64,000 nt of DNA, taken from NCBI RefSeq assembly GCF_000832125.1, contig NZ_JPRK01000004.1, forward strand, positions 124,001 through 188,000, in the 5' to 3' direction. Of this stretch, positions 57,362 through 64,000 are shown one piece after another (position 1 is the stretch's first letter; each line of letters begins with the position of its first letter). The position numbers and the translations under genes were made by a program. Origin of the DNA: Flavobacterium hibernum (lineage in GTDB: Bacteria > Bacteroidota > Bacteroidia > Flavobacteriales > Flavobacteriaceae). The notes under the pieces are model-generated. The model worked only from the letters and a program-made list of their open reading frames with translations. It searched no databases and had not been told where the DNA came from.

Positions 57362-58246
57362 ATGAAAGGAATTATTTTAGCCGGAGGTTCTGGCACACGT
57401 TTACACCCTTTGACTCTTGCAATGAGTAAACAAATGATGCCTGTTTACGATAAACCGATGATTTATTATCCGTTATCAACTTTAATGATGTCTGGAATAA
57501 GTGAAATATTAATTATCTCCACTCCACATGATTTACCAAATTTTAAAAAATTATTAGGAGATGGTTCGTCTTTAGGTTGCAAATTTAGCTATGCAGAACA
57601 AGCCATTCCTAATGGATTAGCGCAAGCTTTTGTGATAGGCGAAGAATTTATTGGGGATGACGATGTTGCATTGATTTTAGGAGACAATATCTTTTTTGGA
57701 TCTAATATGCAGGAATTGCTGAAATCTAATACAGAGCCACAAGGAGGAGTAGTCTTTGCTTATCATGTTTCAGATCCAGAACGATATGGAGTTGTTGAAT
57801 TTGATGAGAGTTTTAAAGCGATTTCTATTGAAGAAAAACCTGAAGAACCAAAATCAAATTATGCTGTACCAGGATTATATTTTTATGATAATTCTGTCGT
57901 AGAAATTGCAAAAAATATTAAGCCTAGCGCTCGTGGAGAGTATGAGATTACCGATGTCAATAAAGTTTATCTAGAAAGAGAAGCTTTAAAAGTTGGAATT
58001 TTAAGTAGAGGTACAGCATGGCTCGATACAGGAACTTTTAATAGTTTGATGCAGGCAGGGCAATTTGTTCAGGTACTTGAAGAAAGACAAGGATTAAAAG
58101 TAGGTTGTATCGAAGAAATTGCTTGGAGACAAGGATTCATAGACGATGCTCAACTTGAAGAACTGGCACTACCTTTAGTTAAATCGGGATACGGATCTTA
58201 TTTAATAGAATTTTTAAAACAAAAGAAAAAAGGTGTTAAAGTGTAA
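57362..58246 (+). CDS. rfbA: Glucose-1-phosphate thymidylyltransferase
   Basis: RfbA (RmlA) makes dTDP-glucose and starts the dTDP-sugar pathways. The 294-residue protein begins [20 protein letters not shown], has [37 protein letters not shown] and [20 protein letters not shown]. It is complete and ends in a basic lysine-rich tail. dTDP-rhamnose and the possible amino sugar of the cupin/DegT pair both depend on it. Confidence 0.97.
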   Translation: MKGIILAGGSGTRLHPLTLAMSKQMMPVYDKPMIYYPLSTLMMSGISEILIISTPHDLPNFKKLLGDGSSLGCKFSYAEQAIPNGLAQAFVIGEEFIGDDDVALILGDNIFFGSNMQELLKSNTEPQGGVVFAYHVSDPERYGVVEFDESFKAISIEEKPEEPKSNYAVPGLYFYDNSVVEIAKNIKPSARGEYEITDVNKVYLEREALKVGILSRGTAWLDTGTFNSLMQAGQFVQVLEERQGLKVGCIEEIAWRQGFIDDAQLEELALPLVKSGYGSYLIEFLKQKKKGVKV

Positions 58247-58284
58247 TTTTGATGCATAAATAATTTTTTAAAACCTTTAATTTG

Positions 58285-58292
58285 TATTTTTG
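58285..58292 (+). promoter_or_regulatory. -7 element before the FlaA1-like gene
   Basis: TATTTTTG matches TANNTTTG and lies 38 bases before the TTG start at 58331. No exact TTG is at the proper distance upstream. Confidence 0.45.
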
Positions 58293-58330
58293 TAAGTCAT
58301 ACAAAGTTTACAAAATTAAACTGAACCAAA

Positions 58331-60298
58331 TTGGATAGAGATAAACAAACCAAAATAGCCTCTTTATTGCATAATTCTTTCTCACCAAGAAATTTAAGAG
58401 CTAGTATTAATAACCTAAGTTATTTACCTAGGTGGATTATCATTGCCATAGATATTATGGTATTGATTTTCTCATTTACTTTCACTTATATGTTGTTTGA
58501 AGGAACAGCATTGGGATATATTATTACTTCTCATGAATTCTATTTTGTAGGGAGTTTAATTGTCATCAATGTATTTTTCTTTTGGCTTTTTAGGACGTAT
58601 TCAGGAATTATTAGACATTCCTCTTATATTGATGCAATAAAATTGTTGTTTTCTCAAATGTCAGTTTTAGTGTTTTTCTTGTTTTTTAATTTAGTTTTTG
58701 AATTATATACCGGACACAAAGCTTTTTTAAATACAGCCCTTTTTATCAATTTAGTATTGTCTTTCTGTGGATTGTTTTTGTATCGCGTAATTGTTAAACA
58801 AACTTTTGAACTATATTTTTCAGAGAAAACAAATTCTAAGTTAATTAGAACAGTTATTTATGGAACAGATGCAAATGCTATTTCTGTTGCAAATGCATTA
58901 AAGTTTGAAACTCCTTCACGTTTTAAAATTGTTGGGTTTGTAGATAAAAACAATCAGAATGCGTCTAAACGAATGTTAGATTTGCCGATTTTGATTTTAA
59001 GAAAAAAATTACCTGCGTTAATGCGTTCTGTAGCTGCTGAAGGTGTTATTATTGCTGATAAAAGTTTGTCTAAAGAAGAACAATTAATCATTGTTGACCA
59101 ATGCTTAGAATTCAATTATAGAGTTTATACAGTTCCTTTGATTTCGGATTGGGAAAACCAAAAAGAAATATCTCAGAAAGTAAAAAACATTCAAATTGAA
59201 GATTTATTAGAAAGAAAACCGATAGTTCTGGATAGTAAGTCAATTTCAAAACAATTAAAAGACAAGACTGTTCTTATTACTGGAGCTGCTGGATCTATAG
59301 GAAGTGAAATAGTAAGACAGGTCTTAGGTTTTAATCCAAAGATGGTTATTATTTTAGATCATGCAGAAACGCCTCTTCATAACTTGTGTTTAGAAACACT
59401 AGCCTTAGGTTCAGAGGCAAAAATTATTGCAGTTATTGCAGATGTTAGAAGCAAAAAAGCTTTAGAAAAAGTTTTTAAAAATTACAACCCACATGTCGTT
59501 TTTCATGCGGCAGCTTACAAACATGTACCTCTGATGGAGGAAAATCCATCACAAGCTATTCAGACCAACATTAAAGGAACTAAGAATTTAGCTGATTTAT
59601 CTTGTAAGTATCATGTCAAAAAGTTTGTTATGGTGTCCACAGATAAAGCAGTTAATCCTAGTAACGTAATGGGAGCTAGTAAACGAATAGCTGAAAAATA
59701 TGTGCAATCATTATTTTTAAAAAACCAAAAAGAAAATAATGAGGGATCGACTAAATTTATTACCACGCGTTTTGGAAATGTTTTAGGCTCAAATGGATCC
59801 GTTGTCCCTTTGTTTACTAAGCAAATTGCAGAAGGAGGTCCGGTTACTATAACTCATCAGGATATTATTCGTTATTTTATGACTATTCCGGAGGCTTGTC
59901 AATTAGTTCTCGAAGCTGGAGCAATGGGTAATGGAGGAGAGATTTATATCTTTGACATGGGTAAACCAGTGAAAATTATTGATCTGGCTAAAAAAATGAT
60001 TAAACTGGCAGGTTTTATTCCTGATAAAGAAATAAAAATAAAAATTGTTGGTTTGAGACCTGGTGAAAAACTATATGAGGAATTATTGAATGATACTTCG
60101 AAAACATTACCAACTTATCATAATAAAATTATGATTGCTCAAGAGATACAAGATGAATATGAAAATTTACATATTGAGATTGATGAACTTATAGGTATTG
60201 CTGATTTTTATGAAAACGATGATATTGTCACTAAGATGAAAAAAATTGTTCCTGAATTTAAAAGTATGAACTCTACTTTTGAGGTCCTAGATAAGTAA
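58331..60298 (+). CDS. Membrane-bound nucleotide-sugar 4,6-dehydratase (CapD/WbpM/FlaA1 type)
   Basis: The 655-residue protein has four N-terminal membrane segments (residues about 35-155), a first Rossmann part (VIYGTDANAISVANALKFET, about 175-290) and the SDR dehydratase domain from about 310 (TVLITGAAGSIGSEIVRQVL). VVFHAAAYKHVPLMEENP and STDKAVNPSNVMGASKRIAE follow; Met447 replaces the usual catalytic Tyr with Lys451, as in WbpM. It acts on UDP-GlcNAc to give 4-keto-6-deoxy-HexNAc. The TTG start at 58331 follows the promoter element; no ATG lies near. Confidence 0.92.
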   Translation: MDRDKQTKIASLLHNSFSPRNLRASINNLSYLPRWIIIAIDIMVLIFSFTFTYMLFEGTALGYIITSHEFYFVGSLIVINVFFFWLFRTYSGIIRHSSYIDAIKLLFSQMSVLVFFLFFNLVFELYTGHKAFLNTALFINLVLSFCGLFLYRVIVKQTFELYFSEKTNSKLIRTVIYGTDANAISVANALKFETPSRFKIVGFVDKNNQNASKRMLDLPILILRKKLPALMRSVAAEGVIIADKSLSKEEQLIIVDQCLEFNYRVYTVPLISDWENQKEISQKVKNIQIEDLLERKPIVLDSKSISKQLKDKTVLITGAAGSIGSEIVRQVLGFNPKMVIILDHAETPLHNLCLETLALGSEAKIIAVIADVRSKKALEKVFKNYNPHVVFHAAAYKHVPLMEENPSQAIQTNIKGTKNLADLSCKYHVKKFVMVSTDKAVNPSNVMGASKRIAEKYVQSLFLKNQKENNEGSTKFITTRFGNVLGSNGSVVPLFTKQIAEGGPVTITHQDIIRYFMTIPEACQLVLEAGAMGNGGEIYIFDMGKPVKIIDLAKKMIKLAGFIPDKEIKIKIVGLRPGEKLYEELLNDTSKTLPTYHNKIMIAQEIQDEYENLHIEIDELIGIADFYENDDIVTKMKKIVPEFKSMNSTFEVLDK

Positions 60299-60337
60299 TT
60301 CTTTCATTAAATGGTCATGCTTAATAGCTAAAATATT

Positions 60338-60367
60338 AAAAGGTGTTTTTTTATAAAACGCCTTTTT
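60338..60367 (+). terminator. Intrinsic terminator after the FlaA1-like gene
   Basis: AAAAGGTGTTTT (60338-60349) pairs with AAAACGCCTTTT (60355-60366), with one G-U pair, around a TTTAT-type loop, and ends in T residues to 60367. Confidence 0.85.
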
Positions 60368-60462
60368 GTTTTTTGGATGATTTATTAATGAATAAAAATC
60401 TTGTTAATTAAATAAATCTTGCTTTTTTAGAAATTATTTCGGCTAATTAGTTTAAAATAATA

Positions 60463-61329
60463 ATGAACGACAACAATACCCCAAATGATTGGTTGTTTGA
60501 AATAACGCCCAAAAATAAATTCTTCTCACTAAATCTAAACGAAGTTTGGCAATATAGAGATTTGTTGCTGCTTTTCGTAAAACGTGATGTTATTACGGTT
60601 TATAAACAAACTGTTCTAGGACCACTTTGGTATTTAATTCAGCCTTTGTTTACTTCTATAACTTTTACTATAATATTTAATAATGTTGCCGGTATTGATA
60701 CAGGTACCATTCCACCATTTTTATTTAATTTGGCTGGAATAACCGTTTGGAATTACTTCACAGCTTGTTTAACAGGAACATCAGATACTTTTAAGGCGAA
60801 TGCTGCGATTTTTGGCAAAGTCTATTTTCCTCGAATTATTACTCCTTTATCAGTTGTGATTTCTAATCTAGTGAAGTTCGGAATTCAATTTTTTATTTTT
60901 GTTGCATTTTATGTTTTCTATTATTTTAAGGGAAGTAATTTAACAATTAATAGTTCTTTATTATTTTTTCCCTTTTTAATTGTTTTGATGGGACTTTTAG
61001 GACTAGGATTAGGAATGCTTATATCTTCAATGGTTACCAAATATCGTGATTTTAGCTATCTAATAACCTTTGGAATACAGTTATTGATGTATTTATCAGC
61101 AGTAATGTATCCTATGGAATTAATTAAAGATAAATTACCAAGTTACGGTTGGCTTGTTGAATATAATCCTTTGGCTTATATAATAGAAACAGCACGTTAT
61201 ATGCTTTTAAACGTGGGAAAAGTTTCAGTTCTAGGATTGTCATACACCTTGATAGTAACTATTGCGGTATTTTTTATTGGATTGTTGGTTTTTAATAAAA
61301 CAGAAAAGAGTTTTATAGATACTGTTTAA
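60463..61329 (+). CDS. ABC transporter permease for polysaccharide export (Wzm-like)
   Basis: The 288-residue protein has about six membrane segments and the ABC-2 export domain start LNEVWQYRDLLLLFVKRDVI, TVYKQTVLGPLWYLIQPLFT. YRDFSYLITFGIQLLMYLSA and PLAYIIETARYMLL are typical of Wzm/KpsM-type exporters. With the ATPase at 61387 it forms a separate, ABC-dependent route that exports a glycan synthesised in the cytoplasm. It is preceded by the terminator at 60338-60367, so it belongs to another transcript. Confidence 0.92.
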   Translation: MNDNNTPNDWLFEITPKNKFFSLNLNEVWQYRDLLLLFVKRDVITVYKQTVLGPLWYLIQPLFTSITFTIIFNNVAGIDTGTIPPFLFNLAGITVWNYFTACLTGTSDTFKANAAIFGKVYFPRIITPLSVVISNLVKFGIQFFIFVAFYVFYYFKGSNLTINSSLLFFPFLIVLMGLLGLGLGMLISSMVTKYRDFSYLITFGIQLLMYLSAVMYPMELIKDKLPSYGWLVEYNPLAYIIETARYMLLNVGKVSVLGLSYTLIVTIAVFFIGLLVFNKTEKSFIDTV

Positions 61330-61386
61330 AACTCAAAACTTACAATCTAAATATTTGATCTATTATTTTAAGATTTACAACTACCA

Positions 61387-62679
61387 TTGAAAAAAGAAAT
61401 AATTTTAAAGGCCAATAATATTTCTAAACAATACCGTTTAGGGCAGATAGGTACAGGAACTTTGAGACATGACATTAACCGTTGGTGGCATAGAATAAGG
61501 GGTAAAGAGAATCCGTATTTAAAAATTGGGGACATAAACGACCGCTCTACTAAAGGGAGTTCAGATTATGTCTGGGCTTTAAAAGATATTAATTTTGAAG
61601 TTGAACGAGGAGAGGTTCTAGGGATTATTGGAAAAAATGGTGCAGGTAAATCTACCTTATTAAAAATACTCTCAAAAGTAACAGCTCCAACGACTGGAAG
61701 TATAAAATCACGAGGCCGCATTGCCTCACTTCTTGAAGTTGGTACAGGATTTAATGGAGAAATGACCGGAAGAGAAAATATTTTTCTGAATGGAGCAATT
61801 CTCGGAATGACTAAAAAAGAGATAAATTCTAAGCTTGATGAAATTGTTGAGTTTTCAGGATGCGAACGTTACATTGATACTCCTGTAAAAAGATATAGTT
61901 CTGGAATGACAGTTCGTTTAGCATTTGCAGTGGCTGCTTTTTTAGAACCAGAAATTTTGGTTATCGATGAAGTTTTAGCTGTAGGAGACGCAGAGTTTCA
62001 GAAAAAAGCTATTGGAAAAATGCAGGATATTTCTAAGGGAGAAGGAAGGACTGTTTTGTTTGTAAGCCATAATATGGCTGCAGTGAAGAGTTTGTGTACA
62101 ATGGGAGTAGTTATGGAACATGGAACTATACAGTTTAATGGTAATATTGATGAAGCCATTAATTTTTATTTAAGTTCTGAAAAAAGTGATTTCAATAGTA
62201 ATTCACTTGATGAATTTATTAAAAATCAGAACGATGATTTCTTTATTTTAAAAAAAGCTTTTCTATATCAAGATGATGCTCAGGATAATTATTTTTATAC
62301 CAATAAAGAACTTCTTATAAGCATAGAATACAAAGTCATTAAAGAGGTTTTAGGATTAAGGATTGGATTTGATCTAGTCGATTTAAATAGTGGGATTGTT
62401 ATTTTTAGATCTTTTCATGACGATTTAGAGAAAATGTCAATCAAAATAAATGAGGGATGTTACTTAATATCAGTTTCGATACCTGCGAATTTATTAAAAA
62501 ATGGTGTTTTCGGAATTAAATTAGCAATAGGTATTCATAATGTTAGGTGGATAGTTTATGATGATGATCTAATGTTGAAATTTAATGCAATTAATATTGA
62601 TGGATTAAATAGTGCTTATGCTGATTCGAGACCAGGACTAATTATGCCAAAATTATCATGGGAAAACAGAAATAATTAA
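61387..62679 (+). CDS. ABC transporter ATP-binding protein with C-terminal glycan-binding domain (Wzt-like)
   Basis: The 430-residue protein has a nucleotide-binding domain with Walker A GIIGKNGAGKSTLLK (Lys88), signature RYSSGMTVRLAFAVA (Tyr170-Gly173) and Walker B EILVIDEVLAVGDAEF (Asp194). After about residue 255 a C-terminal beta-rich domain of the Wzt type (DFFILKKAFLYQDD onwards, with VRWIVYDDDLMLKFNA) would bind the cargo glycan. Starting at the TTG at 61387 keeps the KEIILKANNISKQYR start. It lies 57 bases after the permease and one base before the methyltransferase. Confidence 0.93.
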   Translation: MKKEIILKANNISKQYRLGQIGTGTLRHDINRWWHRIRGKENPYLKIGDINDRSTKGSSDYVWALKDINFEVERGEVLGIIGKNGAGKSTLLKILSKVTAPTTGSIKSRGRIASLLEVGTGFNGEMTGRENIFLNGAILGMTKKEINSKLDEIVEFSGCERYIDTPVKRYSSGMTVRLAFAVAAFLEPEILVIDEVLAVGDAEFQKKAIGKMQDISKGEGRTVLFVSHNMAAVKSLCTMGVVMEHGTIQFNGNIDEAINFYLSSEKSDFNSNSLDEFIKNQNDDFFILKKAFLYQDDAQDNYFYTNKELLISIEYKVIKEVLGLRIGFDLVDLNSGIVIFRSFHDDLEKMSIKINEGCYLISVSIPANLLKNGVFGIKLAIGIHNVRWIVYDDDLMLKFNAINIDGLNSAYADSRPGLIMPKLSWENRNN

Positions 62680-63390
62680 ATGAAAAATATCTTAAAAAGG
62701 ATAAAGAAAAAAGTATTTTCAAATACTTTAGAATCAGAATTTCAAAAAATTTCGTATTCTCAATCTGGAGAAGATTTGATTGTAAAATACATCTTTGAAA
62801 ATTTGAATATTAAAAATCCAACTTATATTGATATTGGTGCACATCACCCTTATTACATTAGCAATACTGCTTTATTTTATCAAAATGGTAGTATAGGAAT
62901 TAATATAGAACCAGATCCAACTCTTTTTAAAGCTTTTATAAAAGAGAGAAAAAAAGATGTCAATGTTAATATAGGTATTGGCAATAAAAATGAGGAACTA
63001 GATTTTTATATTATTTCTTCTACAACACTAAACACTTTTTCTAAAGAAGAAGCGTATAATTATCAAAAAGAAGGAAATTATACAATTAAAAGTATTGAAA
63101 AAATTAAAGTTAGGACTTTATCAAATGTAATTAATGAATTTTCAAATGGTATTTTCCCGCAATTCCTAAGTATTGATGCAGAAGGAATTGATGAGCTTAT
63201 TATTAAAAGTATAGATTTTGATAAAAATTTTCCTATTGTTATATGTATTGAGACAATTTCTTTTTCAAACAGTGGGAACGGCTTAAAAAATAAAGAATTG
63301 ATTAAATACATTGAGCAAAAAGGATATTTGTTATATGCAGATACTAATATTAATTCCATATTTGTAAGAGAAAGTCTTTGGAGGAGATAA
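62680..63390 (+). CDS. FkbM-family methyltransferase
   Basis: The 236-residue protein has a SAM-binding core of the FkbM type: YIDIGAHHPYYISNTALFYQ, GIGNKNEELDFYIISSTTLN, and LSIDAEGIDELIIKSIDFDK near residue 165. The family methylates hydroxyls of sugars and macrolides. In Wzm/Wzt systems a terminal methyl group can stop chain growth and be read by the Wzt domain; here this is inference. It begins one base after the Wzt gene and is followed five bases later by the fucosyltransferase. Confidence 0.85.
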   Translation: MKNILKRIKKKVFSNTLESEFQKISYSQSGEDLIVKYIFENLNIKNPTYIDIGAHHPYYISNTALFYQNGSIGINIEPDPTLFKAFIKERKKDVNVNIGIGNKNEELDFYIISSTTLNTFSKEEAYNYQKEGNYTIKSIEKIKVRTLSNVINEFSNGIFPQFLSIDAEGIDELIIKSIDFDKNFPIVICIETISFSNSGNGLKNKELIKYIEQKGYLLYADTNINSIFVRESLWRR

Positions 63391-63394
63391 TTAA

Positions 63395-64000
63395 ATGATA
63401 TTAATTAAATTGCAAGGAGGTTTAGGCAACCAAATGTTTCAATATGCCTTTGCAAGTGTCCTTGCGAGAAAAAATAATACCAAGATTGTTATTGAAGATA
63501 GCGTTTATAAACTAACAGAAAAAAAAGAAGGTTATACACCAAGAAATTTTGAACTTTCAATTTTTGATAATGAATATGTATTTGCAAAAAGAAGTGACAC
63601 TTCATTATTTTCTACTTTGTCTATTATACAGAAAGTTAAGAAGAAAATTAATTTAAATTATCCAAAAATATTTAATGAACCTACATTCGAATACTCATTA
63701 AAAGCAAATTCACTTAAATCACCTGTTTTTGCAATTGGATACTTTCAAAGTTTTAAATATTTTATTGGTTTTGAGAGTTATATAAGAGATTTATTTGTTT
63801 TTCCAATGAATAGACTTTCCTCAAAAAATACAGATTTAATTTCCATTTTAAAAAACAAAAATACTATTGCAATTCATATTCGAAGAGGTGATTATGTAAA
63901 TGATATAATAACAAATCAAGTACACGGTTCTTGTAGTTTTAAATATTACGAAGAAGCCATCTCGATCATAAATTCAAAAATAGAAAACCCAACTCTTGTT
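63395..64000 (+). CDS. Alpha-1,2-fucosyltransferase (GT11), C-terminus beyond window
   Basis: The first 202 codons are open to the window end. The start MILIKLQGGLGNQMFQYAFA is the GT11 signature and His161 begins the GT11 motif HIRRGDYV. GT11 enzymes transfer L-fucose from GDP-fucose, which gmd/fcl (51244-53341) should supply. A purine-rich GGAGGAGA at 63380-63387 precedes the ATG, but it is also the end of the methyltransferase coding sequence. About 90 residues are probably missing. Confidence 0.92.
   Translation, partial: MILIKLQGGLGNQMFQYAFASVLARKNNTKIVIEDSVYKLTEKKEGYTPRNFELSIFDNEYVFAKRSDTSLFSTLSIIQKVKKKINLNYPKIFNEPTFEYSLKANSLKSPVFAIGYFQSFKYFIGFESYIRDLFVFPMNRLSSKNTDLISILKNKNTIAIHIRRGDYVNDIITNQVHGSCSFKYYEEAISIINSKIENPTLV

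Noticed and set aside
63380..63387. GGAGGAGA as a Shine-Dalgarno site for the fucosyltransferase
   Set aside because: It is part of the end of the methyltransferase coding sequence and other start codons in the window lack such sites, so chance is as likely.

Overview
The window looks like chromosomal DNA of a Bacteroidota bacterium, most likely a Flavobacterium-type Flavobacteriaceae. The DNA is AT-rich. Start codons mostly lack a Shine-Dalgarno sequence. Several genes are preceded by the Bacteroidota promoter pattern (TTG/TTTG, about 20 bases, TANNTTTG). The left edge carries a SusC/RagA-type TonB-dependent receptor. No database search was possible, so the genus is inferred from these traits and from general protein resemblance.

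Layout. (1) 1-2818, minus strand: the N-terminal part of a SusC-like receptor (cut by the window edge) and an Omp85/BamA-like outer-membrane protein. (2) 2902-20490: an uninterrupted ribosomal supercluster. It starts with a str unit (rpsL, rpsG, fusA, rpsJ) that ends in a clear terminator. A 405-base gap with a new promoter follows, then the S10/spc/alpha genes from rplC to rplQ, including secY, infA, a 38-residue rpmJ and rpoA, closed by a strong terminator. Three structured intergenic elements (before rpsH, rpsD and rplQ) look like ribosomal-protein leader RNAs or processing sites. (3) 20567-29102: housekeeping and nitrogen metabolism, namely carA, eno, gltA, two adjacent amidinotransferase-superfamily hydrolases (the second CtlX-like), convergent GNAT and MarC genes behind a 36-bp perfect inverted repeat, a CoA-binding protein and recR. 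(4) 29149-64000: a large surface-polysaccharide locus, cut by the right edge.

The polysaccharide locus has two outer-membrane exporter/co-polymerase pairs: a short Wza lipoprotein with a Wzc-type tyrosine kinase, and a long multi-SLBB exporter with a kinase-less Wzz. It also has one flippase (Wzx), a putative polymerase (Wzy), six GT-like proteins including two that I could not assign to a family, a WecA/WbpL-type initiating phosphoglycosyl transferase, and a separate Wzm/Wzt ABC exporter followed by an FkbM methyltransferase and an alpha-1,2-fucosyltransferase. A NusG-like specialised elongation factor sits early in the locus, followed by overlapping hairpins and a new promoter.

Sugar-nucleotide genes predict UDP-GlcA, UDP-HexNAc and its uronic acid, GDP-mannose and GDP-L-fucose, dTDP-L-rhamnose, a 2-acetamido-2,6-dideoxyhexose made by a FlaA1/WbpM-type dehydratase and a reductase, and an amino sugar made by a cupin isomerase and a DegT aminotransferase. 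The most interesting material is the set of structured leaders in the ribosomal cluster, the NusG-like gene with its overlapping downstream hairpins, the duplicated export machinery, and the two unassigned glycosyltransferase-like proteins.
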